Source: Phycisphaerales bacterium (GTDB lineage: Bacteria > Planctomycetota > Phycisphaerae > Phycisphaerales > UBA1924). Taken from it: a stretch of 62,740 nucleotides of DNA. The position numbers and the translations under genes are program-made. Where the stretch lies: NCBI GenBank assembly GCA_020846975.1, contig JADLCX010000075.1:1-62740 (forward strand). The letters run 5' to 3'. Position 1 is the first letter of the stretch. Each line of letters opens with the position of its first letter. The notes below the pieces were generated by a model, which did not search any database, was not told where the DNA came from, and was given only the letters and a program-made list of their open reading frames with translations. Shown one piece after another: positions 1 to 8,726 of this stretch.

Positions 1-126
1 ATCGACCTCTCCGTGCCCCAGGGCACACCCATGGTCCGCTACATCATCCGCGCCCAGCGGCTGGACCTCACCAGCCCCAACAGCGAAGAGGCGACCGTCA
101 ACTTCGGCTACGCGATGGCGGCGTGA
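1..126 (+). CDS. C-terminal end of an unidentified protein (partial)
   Basis: Frame 1 is open from the first base to TGA at 124-126 and gives 41 residues ending NFGYAMAA. The gene starts outside the window. The fragment shows no recognisable domain, membrane segment or cysteine pair. It is followed 45 bases later by a strong intrinsic terminator, which supports it being the real 3' end of a transcribed gene. Function cannot be assigned from this piece. Confidence 0.6.
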   Translation: MDLSVPQGTPMVRYIIRAQRLDLTSPNSEEATVNFGYAMAA

Positions 127-170
127 GTGGGGGGCAGTAAGCGGTAGCAGCAAGCGGTAAGCGGGAAAAG

Positions 171-204
171 GGGCCGTCCGATCCGTCGGGCGGCCCTTGT
201 TCTT
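171..204 (+). terminator. Rho-independent terminator
   Basis: An 11-bp stem (171-181 with 186-196, one G-U pair) with a 4-base loop is followed by the T-rich run TTGTTCTT. It closes the transcript of the partial gene at the window start. Confidence 0.8.
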
Positions 205-238
205 GGGGCGCTCGCGATCCGACTTCCGACTTCCGCCC

Positions 239-284
239 TCCCACATCCCACATCCCACATCCCACATCCCACATCCCACATCCC
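239..284 (+). repeat. CCCACAT heptanucleotide tandem repeat upstream of the phosphoglycerate mutase start
   Basis: About six copies of the 7-base unit CCCACAT run up to 15 bases before the GTG start of the next gene. They occupy the place of the leader and ribosome binding region, and no Shine-Dalgarno sequence is visible between the repeat and the start codon. A longer in-frame start upstream would translate the repeat as PHPTSHIPHPTS, which no phosphoglycerate mutase carries. Confidence 0.75.
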
Positions 285-298
285 CCTACCCTCCCCCC

Positions 299-1564
299 GT
301 GAAGCACGTTCTGATCATTCCCGATGGGGGCGCGGACAAGCCCCTGCCCGAACTCGGCGGCAAGACGCCTTTCGAGGCCGCGCGAACGCCGAATCTCGAT
401 GCGCTCGCGAAGATGGGCCGCGTGCACGCCGTCGTGACGACACCGCGGGGGGGGGGGTTCGAGGCCGGGTCGGATGTGTGCTCGATGAACCTGATCGGCT
501 ACGACCCCGCCAGGTACCACACCGGCCGCGCGCCGATCGAGGCCGCCGCGATGGGGCTCAGGCCCGGGCCGCGGGACTGGATCTTCCGGATGAACTTCGT
601 GACGGTTGGCGAGGCCGGAACCCCCGACGATGGGCTAATGCTCGACCACTCCGCCGGCGCGATCACCGAGCCCGAGGCCCGCGAACTCGGGCGCGGGCTG
701 CTGATGTATTGGACGGACAAACTCGGCGCGGAAGAGGCGGCGAAGTGGTCGCTCACGCCGGGCGTGGCGTACCGCAACATCCTGATCGACCATTCCGGGG
801 TGCGCGGGTACGGGAGCATCCGCACCACGCCCCCGCACGAGATGCCCCGCCGCGCGTGGCGCGAACTGCTGCCCACCGCGCACGACCAGGCCGACAAGCC
901 CGGCGAGCAGATCGTGCGCACGCTCATGGACCTCTCGCGCGAGTACCTCCCCTGGCACCCGGTCAACAAGGCCCGCATCGCCGCGGGGAACAAGCCCGCC
1001 AACGCGACCTGGATCTGGGGCCACGGCACGCGCCCGGACATGCCGGGTTTTTACGAGCGGTTCGGCCTGCGCGGGGCGATGATCACCGCGGTCGATCTGC
1101 TCGCGGGCATCGCCGCGCTGATCGGCTGGGACCGTGTCGATTCTCCCGGCCTCTCCAGTTTCCACGACAACGACTACGCCAGCCAGGGCCGTGTCACGTG
1201 CGGGGCGATCGACAAGTACGACATCGTGTGCAGCCACGTGGAATCGCCCGATGAGGCCTCCCATCAAGGAGACTGGAAGACCAAGCTCGCGGCGGTGGAG
1301 GCGATCGACCGAGAGATCGTCGGGCCGGTGGTCGAGCACCTGCGCTCGCGGCACGGCGATGGAGGCTGGCGGGTCATGGTCATGCCCGACCACTACACGC
1401 TGGTGAGCACGCGCAAGCACGATCCCACACCCGTGCCGTGCCTGATCGCCGGTCCGGATGCGCTGCGGGGCGATGGAGCGAGGTTTACCGAGACTTCCGC
1501 CGCGGGCGCGCCGGTCGTGGACCCCGGCTGCAACCTGATGGCCCGGTTCCTCGGCCGCGGCTGA
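299..1564 (+). CDS. apgM: 2,3-bisphosphoglycerate-independent phosphoglycerate mutase, archaeal (ApgM) type
   Basis: This enzyme interconverts 3- and 2-phosphoglycerate in glycolysis in the cytoplasm. The 421-residue product begins MKHVLIIPDGGADKPLPELG, giving the first metal-binding Asp of the alkaline-phosphatase superfamily at residue 9. GSDVCSMNLIGYDP holds the Ser that forms the phospho-enzyme; it aligns with SEVGHMN of the bacterial enzyme. SHVESPDEASHQGD and PDHYTLVSTRKHDPTPVP are the C-terminal metal-binding segments. Length suits the ApgM family (about 400), not the 510-residue bacterial GpmI. The GTG at 299 was chosen because homology begins there and the upstream frame is repeat DNA. 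The related ThrH-like homoserine kinase annotation sometimes given to this family is less likely. Confidence 0.92.
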   Translation: MKHVLIIPDGGADKPLPELGGKTPFEAARTPNLDALAKMGRVHAVVTTPRGGGFEAGSDVCSMNLIGYDPARYHTGRAPIEAAAMGLRPGPRDWIFRMNFVTVGEAGTPDDGLMLDHSAGAITEPEARELGRGLLMYWTDKLGAEEAAKWSLTPGVAYRNILIDHSGVRGYGSIRTTPPHEMPRRAWRELLPTAHDQADKPGEQIVRTLMDLSREYLPWHPVNKARIAAGNKPANATWIWGHGTRPDMPGFYERFGLRGAMITAVDLLAGIAALIGWDRVDSPGLSSFHDNDYASQGRVTCGAIDKYDIVCSHVESPDEASHQGDWKTKLAAVEAIDREIVGPVVEHLRSRHGDGGWRVMVMPDHYTLVSTRKHDPTPVPCLIAGPDALRGDGARFTETSAAGAPVVDPGCNLMARFLGRG

Positions 1565-1587
1565 TCCTTGCCACCGGAGAGCACCCG

Positions 1588-2412
1588 TTGAGCGACACCC
1601 CCACCCCCACCCCCACCCCCACCCCCACCCCCAGCCCCAGCCCCAGCCCCAGCAATCCCCCAGACCCGGGCATTCCGACCGCGCGGTCGGCCGAGCAGGG
1701 GTCTCCGGCGTCGACCGATCCCGGCCCGCGCCCGATCTTCGAGGTGCAGGACGACCGCTGCCCGCGCTGCGGCGAGAAGATGGCCGTGACCGATGTCGTC
1801 TGCCTCAAGTGCGGTTACGACATGCGGGCCAACGTCGTCCGCGAAGTCGAGACCGGAGTTGTCGAGACGCCCGCGCCGGCCGCGGCGACCGCGAACGCCG
1901 CCGACGAGTTCGTCACGCCCGGCCGCCTGTCTCCCAAGGTCCTCGGCATCATCGGCGCGGCGCTCACGCTCGGCGCGATGGTCGCCGCGGGCGCGTTTGC
2001 GCCCAGGGGCGCGGGCACGTGGGTCGTCATCGGGCTCGTCGTGCTCACGCTCTACCGCATCGCGCTGCACACCGCCACGGGCGTCGCCGCCGTCGCGATC
2101 GCCGCCAAACTCGAGGGCCAGAAGTTCGGCCGCGGCGATCTCGCGCTCGCGCGGATGTTCGCCTGCTTCGCGCTCTTCCAACTCTGCACGCTTGTCAGGC
2201 TCCCGATCTGGTGGGGCCTGAGCCTGGCGATCATGTGGGGCCTGGGCGCAGCGCTGTACTTCGGCGCCATCATGCTCCTGTTCAAGAAGAACCGGGCCAC
2301 CGCGATGCTCGTTGCCTTGACGCACTTCGGCCTGTGGCTGCTCCTCAACGCCGGGATGGAACTCTCCGGCTTGATCAGCGCGGGCGCCGCGGCCACGCCC
2401 GCGAACCCTTGA
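1588..2412 (+). CDS. Zinc-ribbon membrane protein with proline-rich N-terminus
   Basis: The 274-residue product starts at a TTG preceded by GGAGA at 1575-1579, only 23 bases after apgM, so the two are probably one transcript. Residues 4-24 are a TP/SP repeat encoded by a CCCCCA/CCCCAG hexamer run. A zinc-ribbon follows (CPRCGEKM then CLKCGYDM, Cys-x2-Cys twice), then roughly four hydrophobic segments between residues 115 and 265. Such ribbon-plus-membrane proteins of unknown function are frequent in planctomycetes. The ribbon would sit on one face of the membrane with the proline-rich tail exposed. No catalytic motif is visible. Confidence 0.75.
   Translation: MSDTPTPTPTPTPTPSPSPSPSNPPDPGIPTARSAEQGSPASTDPGPRPIFEVQDDRCPRCGEKMAVTDVVCLKCGYDMRANVVREVETGVVETPAPAAATANAADEFVTPGRLSPKVLGIIGAALTLGAMVAAGAFAPRGAGTWVVIGLVVLTLYRIALHTATGVAAVAIAAKLEGQKFGRGDLALARMFACFALFQLCTLVRLPIWWGLSLAIMWGLGAALYFGAIMLLFKKNRATAMLVALTHFGLWLLLNAGMELSGLISAGAAATPANP
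1596..1652 (+). repeat. In-frame CCCCCA/CCCCAG hexamer tandem repeat
   Basis: About five CCCCCA units followed by about four CCCCAG units encode the TPTPTP...SPSPSP tail of the zinc-ribbon membrane protein. Because the unit is six bases, changes in copy number would lengthen or shorten the linker without a frameshift. Confidence 0.8.
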
Positions 2413-2417
2413 CCCGG

Positions 2418-2491
2418 CGGGTGTCGTCCAAGTTTGTGGTGGCGGGTACCCCGCTCCCAGTTCTCGCCTCCACAAACTTGGACTACACCCG
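2418..2491 (+). repeat. 27-bp near-perfect inverted repeat upstream of ftsH
   Basis: Bases 2418-2444 pair with 2465-2491 with only two mismatches around a 20-base loop. The stem centre reads CCAAGTTTGTGG on one side and CCACAAACTTGG on the other. It starts six bases after the stop codon of the zinc-ribbon gene and has no T run on either side, so it is not a standard intrinsic terminator. It could be a bidirectional mRNA-end stabiliser or a miniature repeat element. Confidence 0.85.
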
Positions 2492-2694
2492 ACCCGGCAG
2501 CCCAAGCGAATCTCGGCCGTAGAACGCCTAGCCTTCATTGACGCGGAGAAAACCGCACGGATGTCCCCCATTCCTGGGGGTGAAATGGTTGGAGGGCGGC
2601 AACCTCCACACTTTTCCCTACCGATCCCGCAGAGAACCGATCAAACCAACCCCCGAATCCGTATACACAACGTCGAAAACGCGGCCATTCCCGA

Positions 2695-4815
2695 ATGTCC
2701 CTCCCCGCGTTGCGCCGACCAAGACCCACGATGCGTACGACCCAAACCCAACTCCCCGACTCGCCCGCCCTCGACCGGTTCGCGTTTGCCGAGAACGAAC
2801 CCGGTAACGGATCGTCGGGCGGCAAGCCGGGGCCGAGCGGTGGCGGAGGGGGAGGCCAGAAGCCCAACCCCAACAACCTGCGCCCGGCGCGCGGGCTGTT
2901 CGGTGTAGTGTCGATCCTCACGATCGCGCTGGTGCTGTTCCTCATCCTGACCACGCTCGGTCAGGGCGCGATGCCGCTCTCGTGGGCCGACTTCCGCGCC
3001 CAGACCGTCTCGAACCAGGTGACGGACATCCGCGTCAGCGACGACGGCATCACCGGCATCTCGACGGGCGTGCCGACTCGACAGGGCACGCCGACCAAGG
3101 TGATCGTGAAGATCTCCCCTTCGCAGCAGGATTTCTTCCTCAAGGAACTCAACCAGATCACCGACGGCAAGTTCACGCCCGAGCAGCGCGGCATCTGGAC
3201 CCAGCTCCTGATCTCGATGCTGCCGATCCTGCTCATCATCGCCATCATCTGGTTCTTCATCGCCCGCGGCCTGCGCAACGCGGGCGGCGGTGCGGGCGGG
3301 ATGCTCGGCTCGTTCGGCAAGTCGCGTCACCGCACGCTGACCAAGGAGATGACCGGCATCACGTTCAACGATGTCGCCGGCATCGACGAGGCCAAGGACG
3401 AGGTGACGGAGATCATCGAGTTCCTCAAGAACCCCAAGCGTTTCATGAAGCTCGGCGGTCGCATCCCCCGCGGCGTCCTGCTCATCGGCGAGCCCGGCTG
3501 CGGGAAGACGCTGCTGGCCAAGGCCATCGCCGGCGAGGCCGATGTGCCGTTCTTCTCCATCTCGGGCTCCGACTTTGTTGAGATGTTCGTCGGAGTCGGC
3601 GCTTCCCGCGTCCGCGACCTGTTCAAGCAGGCCAAGGACTCCTCGCCCTGCATCATCTTCCTGGACGAGATCGACGCGGTCGGGCGGCGGCGCGGCGGCG
3701 GGTTCTCGCACGGCGGGCACGACGAGCGGGAACAAACCCTCAACGCCATCCTGGTGGAGATGGACGGTTTCTCGACCACCGACGGCGTCATCGTCATCGC
3801 CGCGACCAACCGCTCGGATGTGCTCGACCCCGCGCTGACGCGCCCGGGCCGTTTCGACCGGCAGATCGTCGTGCCCCGCCCCGACATCGTCGGGCGCGTC
3901 GAGATCCTCAAGGTCCACGCCAAGAAGGTCAAGCTCGGCCCCGATGTCGATCTGGAGAAGGTCGCGCGGGCGACGCCGATGTTCTCCGGCGCCGACCTCG
4001 CCGCGCTCATCAACGAGGCCGCGATCGCCGCGACACTGCACAACAAGGATTTCATCGAGCAGGAAGACCTCGAAGAGGCCCGCGACAAGGTCCGCTACGG
4101 CCGCGCCCGCAAGAGCATGCACCGCGAGAAGGACGACAACCGCCTGACCGCCTACCACGAGGCCGGCCACGCGGTGCTCCAGTCGCTCCTGCCCGATGCC
4201 GACCCGCTCCACAAGGTCACCATCATCCCGCGCGGCGGCTCGCTCGGGGCCACGTTCAGCCTGCCCGAAAAGGACCGCATGGGCTACGGCCTGAAGTGGC
4301 TGAGGGCGACCATGCGCGTGCTCTGCGGCGGACGAATCGCTGAGGAGAAGGCGACCCAAAACATCTGCTCCGGCGCGGCCATGGATATCGCGATGGTCAC
4401 CGACCTGGCTCGCAACATGATCCTCGAATGGGGCATGAGCGAAAAGCTCGGCTTCATCCGTTACGCCCCCGTGGACACGCGCGAGATGCAGCTCCCCGAG
4501 AAGGCGTACTCCGACGCGACCGCGGCGATGATCGACGCCGAGATCCGCCGCATGGTCGATGAGGCCTACGCCGAAGCCAAGAAACTCATCGACGAGAACT
4601 GGGACAAGGTCGTGGCCGTGGCCGAGGCGCTGCTCAAGTACGAAACGCTCGGCGCCGACGAGGTGAAGAGACTCCTGCGTGGCGAGACGCTCGGAAAGCC
4701 GACCGTCAGCGATCTCCTCGCCGCCGAGGCCCGCAAGGAAGCTCAACAGAACAGGCCGGCACCCGAGCCGCCGCCGGACATCATCCCGCCCGGGATGATT
4801 CCTCGTCCCGCCTGA
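2695..4815 (+). CDS. ftsH: ATP-dependent zinc metalloprotease FtsH
   Basis: Membrane-bound AAA+ protease that unfolds and degrades membrane and regulatory proteins. The 706-residue product has a glycine-rich cytoplasmic N-terminus, a first membrane helix near 67-88, an extracytoplasmic stretch, a second helix near 171-192, Walker A GEPGCGKT at 265-272, Walker B IIFLDEID at 320-327, the second region of homology around [20 protein letters not shown], and the zinc site HEAGH at 488-492 with the third ligand Asp in SGAAMDIA. Walker A departs from the usual GPPGTGKT at two positions but keeps the essential Gly-Lys-Thr. The start could also be the ATG at 2731; neither has a clear ribosome binding site. 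It stands alone, not in a tilS-hpt-ftsH cluster. Confidence 0.97.
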   Translation: MSLPALRRPRPTMRTTQTQLPDSPALDRFAFAENEPGNGSSGGKPGPSGGGGGGQKPNPNNLRPARGLFGVVSILTIALVLFLILTTLGQGAMPLSWADFRAQTVSNQVTDIRVSDDGITGISTGVPTRQGTPTKVIVKISPSQQDFFLKELNQITDGKFTPEQRGIWTQLLISMLPILLIIAIIWFFIARGLRNAGGGAGGMLGSFGKSRHRTLTKEMTGITFNDVAGIDEAKDEVTEIIEFLKNPKRFMKLGGRIPRGVLLIGEPGCGKTLLAKAIAGEADVPFFSISGSDFVEMFVGVGASRVRDLFKQAKDSSPCIIFLDEIDAVGRRRGGGFSHGGHDEREQTLNAILVEMDGFSTTDGVIVIAATNRSDVLDPALTRPGRFDRQIVVPRPDIVGRVEILKVHAKKVKLGPDVDLEKVARATPMFSGADLAALINEAAIAATLHNKDFIEQEDLEEARDKVRYGRARKSMHREKDDNRLTAYHEAGHAVLQSLLPDADPLHKVTIIPRGGSLGATFSLPEKDRMGYGLKWLRATMRVLCGGRIAEEKATQNICSGAAMDIAMVTDLARNMILEWGMSEKLGFIRYAPVDTREMQLPEKAYSDATAAMIDAEIRRMVDEAYAEAKKLIDENWDKVVAVAEALLKYETLGADEVKRLLRGETLGKPTVSDLLAAEARKEAQQNRPAPEPPPDIIPPGMIPRPA

Positions 4816-4847
4816 CAGCGAGTGTCAACCTCCCAACGCGTGGCGCG

Positions 4848-4870
4848 CGGTGGCGGGAATCCCCGCCACC
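4848..4870 (+). other. Short hairpin after ftsH
   Basis: A 9-bp stem (GGTGGCGGG with CCCGCCACC, 4-base loop) lies about 35 bases after the ftsH stop. No T run follows, so termination would need Rho or the hairpin acts only as a 3' end stabiliser. The GGTGGCGGG core also occurs in the long inverted repeat before ftsH. Confidence 0.45.
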
Positions 4871-5062
4871 CACTATCGCCGTCCGCGCCGACCTCGCGGA
4901 CTTGATTGTCTTCGTGCTCCCAGACCCGAAGGCTTGCACAACCGGCCGCTGCACTCGTCGACTCGGTCGAAGCCTTGATCCCCGCGGCGCGGCCGACCGA
5001 TAAGCCTCCCGACCGGCGATTGCGATCACACTCAGCGCACGCCCTCGCGTCAGGAGCCGTTC

Positions 5063-6241
5063 ATGCACAACCGACGAACCATTCTCGCCATCGGCGGCCT
5101 TCTCGCAGTAGTCGCCGCCGCCGCCCCGGGCGGCCCGCTCGACCCGCCCGCCGGCCCGGTCGCACCGACCGGCAAGACGCTGACCGAGATCGAGCCCCGC
5201 ACCGCGATCGGGCCCGTCACGACACCCGGCGATGCCGATTCGCTCTACCGCATCACCCTGCCCGGCAACTACTACCTCACCGCCAGCATCACCGGCCAGT
5301 CCGGCAGGCACGGGATCGAGATCGTCAGTTCCAACGTCACCATCGATCTCTCTGGGTTCGAGGTCATCGGTGTGCCGGGTTCGTTCGACGGGATCGTGCC
5401 GACCGCTGCGAACCTCCGGAACATCACCGTGCTGAACGGCACGGTCCGCAACTGGGGGCTCGACGGGCTTGCCCTCATCGGTACGGCCAGCGGCATCGTC
5501 GCCTCGCGGGCCATCGACATCCGCTGCCTCGACAACGGTTTCAGCGGCATCGTTGTCGGTGATGGGTCGCAGATCATCCGCTGCATCTCGGCTCGCAACG
5601 GTCAACTCTCCACCAGCGATACGGCGATCGCGGCCGGCCGCGGCAGCCTCATCAGCGCCTGCACCGCCCACGACAACTTCGGCGATGCCATCTTCGCCTC
5701 CGGCTCGACGATCGAGAACTGCACCGCCTACAGCAACGTCCAGGGCATATCCGGGGGCAACTGCTCGATCGTTGGTTGCAGCTCGTTCGAGAACACCGGC
5801 AGCGGCTTTGTCGGCGATGGAAGCACGTTCACGTCCTGCTCGGCACGTGGCAACAGCGTTTATGGCTTCAATGCGACCAGCGGATGCGTCGTATCGCAGT
5901 GCACCGCGGCCTCCAACAGCTCCGGCGGCATCGGGCTCGGGCTGGGCTGCACGCTGACGGATTCCAGCATCCGCTCCAACGCCAACCGCGGCGTCTACAT
6001 CACCGGTTCCGACAACCGCATCTCCGGCTGCACGATCACCGCCCAGACCGGCACGGGCAACGTCGCCATCTTTCTCGAATCCGCGGCCGCCCGGAACACG
6101 ATCGTGCAGAACAGCCTGTCGAACAACGCCAACAACATCGTCGGCGCGGGAGCAGCCCTGAGCAACAACGTCATCGGGCCGGCCGCGACAGGCCTGGGAA
6201 CAGTGACCACCACCAGCCCCTGGGCAAACTTCATCAACTGA
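5063..6241 (+). CDS. Secreted right-handed beta-helix repeat protein
   Basis: The 392-residue product starts at an ATG six bases after AGGAG (5052-5056). Residues 1-22 form a signal peptide (MHNRRTILAIGGLLAVVAAAA). From about residue 80 the chain is a series of about 22-residue coils rich in Gly, Ser, Asn and Cys, with repeats such as GNSVYGF, ASNSSGG, IRSNANRGV and SNNANNI, which is the parallel beta-helix pattern of polysaccharide-binding or lyase-like proteins. No catalytic residues of a named lyase family can be recognised. The next gene begins 17 bases downstream, so both exoproteins are probably co-expressed. Confidence 0.85.
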   Translation: MHNRRTILAIGGLLAVVAAAAPGGPLDPPAGPVAPTGKTLTEIEPRTAIGPVTTPGDADSLYRITLPGNYYLTASITGQSGRHGIEIVSSNVTIDLSGFEVIGVPGSFDGIVPTAANLRNITVLNGTVRNWGLDGLALIGTASGIVASRAIDIRCLDNGFSGIVVGDGSQIIRCISARNGQLSTSDTAIAAGRGSLISACTAHDNFGDAIFASGSTIENCTAYSNVQGISGGNCSIVGCSSFENTGSGFVGDGSTFTSCSARGNSVYGFNATSGCVVSQCTAASNSSGGIGLGLGCTLTDSSIRSNANRGVYITGSDNRISGCTITAQTGTGNVAIFLESAAARNTIVQNSLSNNANNIVGAGAALSNNVIGPAATGLGTVTTTSPWANFIN

Positions 6242-6258
6242 CCTTCCGGACTGTCCCA

Positions 6259-6909
6259 ATGACCACCAGCCCGTTCGTCTCACTTGCGGCGCTCGCGCTC
6301 TCCGCCGCGCCCGTGCTCGCGCAGAGCAATGTGTCACCCAGCGACAAGCACACCTGGAGCGAGAACTGCGGCTGGCTCGACTGGCGCGGGGCGGGAGTTC
6401 CGGCCGGTGCGCAGGGCGCTCGCCTCGGCGCCCGCTTCCTTTCCGGTTTCGTCTGGGGTGAGAACATCGGGTGGATGAACCTCGGCGACGGCTCGCCCGC
6501 CAACGGCACGGCCTACGCCAACTCGACCGGCTCGGACTTCGGCGTCAACCGCGACACGCTCACGGGACGCCTCAGCGGTCTCGCGTGGGGTGAGAACGTC
6601 GGCTGGATCAACTTCTCGGGCGGTGCGCTCGCCTCTCCCCAGCGCACGGCGACGTTCGACGCCGCCGAGATGCGTCTCCGAGGCTTCGCCTGGGGCGAGA
6701 ACATCGGCTGGATCAACCTCGACGATGCGACGCGGTTCGTCGCCCACCGCTGCCGCTGCGACTGGGACAACACCGGGACCGTCACCCTCCAGGACATCTT
6801 CGACTACCTCACCTCGTTCTTCAACGGCGATGGCGACTTCAACTACTCGGGCGCGACCTCGGTCCAGGACGTCTTCGACTTCGTGACCTGCTACTTCGAG
6901 GGTTGCTAG
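6259..6909 (+). CDS. Secreted WGENIGW-repeat protein with C-terminal dockerin-like repeats
   Basis: The 216-residue product has a signal peptide (about 1-20, ending APVLAQ) and four copies of a tryptophan motif: WSENCGWLDW, WGENIGWMNL, WGENVGWINF and WGENIGWINL, spaced 30 to 50 residues apart. The last 50 residues hold two Ca-loop-like units (DWDNTGTVTLQDIFDYL and DFNYSGATSVQDVFDFV) and end in EGC. The same tail is found on two other proteins of this window. The tail resembles dockerin type I loops but no cohesin is visible. The function of the W repeats is unknown; an extracellular, possibly cell-attached role is inferred. Confidence 0.85.
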   Translation: MTTSPFVSLAALALSAAPVLAQSNVSPSDKHTWSENCGWLDWRGAGVPAGAQGARLGARFLSGFVWGENIGWMNLGDGSPANGTAYANSTGSDFGVNRDTLTGRLSGLAWGENVGWINFSGGALASPQRTATFDAAEMRLRGFAWGENIGWINLDDATRFVAHRCRCDWDNTGTVTLQDIFDYLTSFFNGDGDFNYSGATSVQDVFDFVTCYFEGC

Positions 6910-7080
6910 ATCGCGGAGTGCGGTGCTCGGATCGGCGGGCGTGATCCAACGCCGGGCGCGTCGTGCCTTCCAGATTCCTTTTCTTTGTCCGCAATGGCCC
7001 GCGGCGACGCATACATCCGTGACCGTGACGCCCGCCCGGCATCCAAACGCCGGCCTTGTCACCGTTCGGAGCCTGTCCAC

Positions 7081-7224
7081 ATGCCGCGCACCCGCGCCAA
7101 CCCGACCCACGACAACCGCATCCTTTCGCGTGATGTGGCCATCAACTCGCTCGACTTCGCGCTCCAGGCCTTCGTCTGGATCGGCATTTCCGCCATCGCG
7201 ATCGCGCTGGCCGTCGGCTTCTGA
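7081..7224 (+). CDS. Small single-span membrane protein (hypothetical)
   Basis: A 47-residue product begins MPRTRANPTHDNRILSRD and ends with a hydrophobic helix (FVWIGISAIAIALAVGF) that runs to the C-terminus. There is no Shine-Dalgarno sequence and no homologue that I recognise. The same frame is open further upstream, but residues there look like non-coding GC-rich DNA. The clean membrane segment and the ending exactly after it are the only support. Confidence 0.4.
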   Translation: MPRTRANPTHDNRILSRDVAINSLDFALQAFVWIGISAIAIALAVGF

Positions 7225-7253
7225 TCCGGTACCGGATCCGGGCGTTGCACGCC
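7221..7253. other. Palindrome and adjoining hairpin
   Basis: A perfect 16-base palindrome GATCCGGTACCGGATC begins at the stop codon of the small membrane protein, and a 6-bp hairpin (GGGCGT with ACGCCC, 3-base loop) follows directly. No T run is present. They may mark the 3' end of the small gene's mRNA. Confidence 0.4.
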
Positions 7254-7354
7254 CTGCGCGCCGGACTCACGCGGCTCGAGCGAACCGGCCACTTGTCCTC
7301 ATCCCGACACCGCGGCCCGTGGGCGTTCCCCGGCCGCGTTGTGTCGTGCGGCCG

Positions 7355-7510
7355 TCACAAGCCCCAACTCATGTGGGTCTCGGAGTGGCTCTGGCCCTTC
7401 CACCGCGGGCAATCCGGCTCGACTCCCCACGCGACGAAACCGAGTAACTCGTACAGCCGCCGTGCCGCCGCGGAGGCCTCGCTTGCGCTGACGTACGCCT
7501 CGACATCGGC
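7355..7510 (-). pseudogene. C-terminal remnant of a GNAT-family acetyltransferase
   Basis: Reading minus from about 7510 to the stop at 7355, the frame gives about 50 residues with AARRLYELLGFVAWGVEPD and a final HMSWGL. This is the acetyl-CoA-binding C-terminal part of the GNAT fold (A..LYE.LGF..WG.EP....G....E..HM...L). The N-terminal half is missing: upstream the frame overlaps the end of rsmH and has no similarity. It therefore looks like a decayed gene truncated at the rsmH 3' end rather than an expressed protein. A fused rsmH-GNAT product would need a frameshift, which I consider unlikely because RsmH ends naturally. Confidence 0.6.
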
Positions 7511-7541
7511 CCGCGAGCGGGCGGATCGACGAGCACGGAGC

Positions 7542-8465
7542 TCAGCCCGGCGTTCTCGCCCATCGCAACTTCGCCGACCTCGCTCGCGAGTTCGCTCGTG
7601 CCTCTTCCTCACTCGCCACGATCGGGTCTCGGCCGTCCGCCGAGTAAGCGCCCGCTCGCTGCCCGTCCCTGAACGCGTGCTTCACGCGCCGGTCCTCACC
7701 GCTGTGAAAGGTGATAATCGCCGCCATCCCGCCCGGTTTCAGAACCTGTGGCAGCACGGTCAGCAGCCGGTCGAGGTTCGCCATCTCCCGGTTGACCAGT
7801 ATTCGGATGGCCTGAAACGTCCGCGCCGCCGGGTGCAGTTTCGCGTGTGCGGCCCGCTCCAGCGTGAAGTCTCGAGCCTCGCACACGATCGCCGTCAACT
7901 CCTCGGTCGTAGTGATCGGGCTCGCCCCGCGCCTCTTCACGATCAGTCTCGCGATCTTCTTCGCATCGCTCTCGTCACCGTGCTCCTCGATCGCCACGGC
8001 GAGCTCCTTCTCGCTCAGCCGGTTCACCAGGTCGGCGGCGGTCGCGCCCCGTGTGATGTCCATCCGCATATCCAGGGGGCCGGCGCGTCGGTACGAGAAG
8101 CCCCGGGACTGATCGTCGATCTGCGTGCTCGCGACCCCGATATCCGCGAGCACCCCGTCCACGCGCTCGACCTTCGCTCGGGCAAGGACATCCATCAGCC
8201 CGGCGAAGTTGCCGTGGAACAGGTCAAACCGCACCGTTCCCTCGCGGCCCTTGACGCGCTGCAACACCACCCGCGCCGAAGCCAGATTGTCCGCGTCCAG
8301 GTCGATGCCTATGAGCCGACCGTCCGGCTTGAGCCTTTCGAGGATCGCCGCCGAGTGTCCGCCCAGGCCGAGGGTGCAATCCACGATCGTCTGGCCTGAG
8401 CGAGGCGCCAGCACCCGGAGCACGTGTTCCATCAGCACCGGGACATGTCGATCGTCGAGTTTCAA
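7542..8465 (-). CDS. rsmH: 16S rRNA (cytosine(1402)-N(4))-methyltransferase RsmH
   Basis: RsmH uses S-adenosylmethionine to methylate C1402 in the ribosomal P site. The TTG start at 8465 gives 307 residues, the normal family length, beginning MKLDDRHVPVLMEHVLRVL. Motifs in order are CTLGLGGHSAAIL (SAM site), GIDLDADNL, DGVLADIGVASTQIDD, the FSYR...LDMRMD segment, NRLSEKEL, RTFQAIRILVNREM, and ITFHSGEDRRVKHAF near the end, finishing RSAKLRWARTPG. The frame extends to 8684, but the extra residues have no homology. It is not in an mra/dcw cell-wall cluster, in keeping with the dispersed division genes of planctomycetes. Confidence 0.95.
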   Translation of the reverse strand: MKLDDRHVPVLMEHVLRVLAPRSGQTIVDCTLGLGGHSAAILERLKPDGRLIGIDLDADNLASARVVLQRVKGREGTVRFDLFHGNFAGLMDVLARAKVERVDGVLADIGVASTQIDDQSRGFSYRRAGPLDMRMDITRGATAADLVNRLSEKELAVAIEEHGDESDAKKIARLIVKRRGASPITTTEELTAIVCEARDFTLERAAHAKLHPAARTFQAIRILVNREMANLDRLLTVLPQVLKPGGMAAIITFHSGEDRRVKHAFRDGQRAGAYSADGRDPIVASEEEARANSRARSAKLRWARTPG

Positions 8466-8726
8466 CCCGCGAGCACTGTAGCCGCGGGGCTCCCCAGCGC
8501 GGGTGGGCGGGGGGCAGAGGGGCGAGTTCCTGCGCCGCACAGCTGTCGGGTGGTGTCGCTCGCGGGCTCCGGGCGCGACCGTCCGTTGGCTCCGGCTTCT
8601 TTGTCCTCCTCTGCGCCCCCATCCGCATGGCATTGTGGGTCGGCCCATCCCCCTACGGGGTTGAGGCCGCGAAGCGCCCAGCACCCACGCATCACGACCT
8701 TACCGGTCAATCCTCGGATTCTCGCC

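Noticed and set aside
239..284. Short tandem repeats as a CRISPR array
   Set aside because: The unit is seven bases with no spacers and no cas gene is present anywhere in the window.
197..298. Longer phosphoglycerate mutase start
   Set aside because: The extension translates a heptamer repeat and lies over the terminator of the preceding gene.
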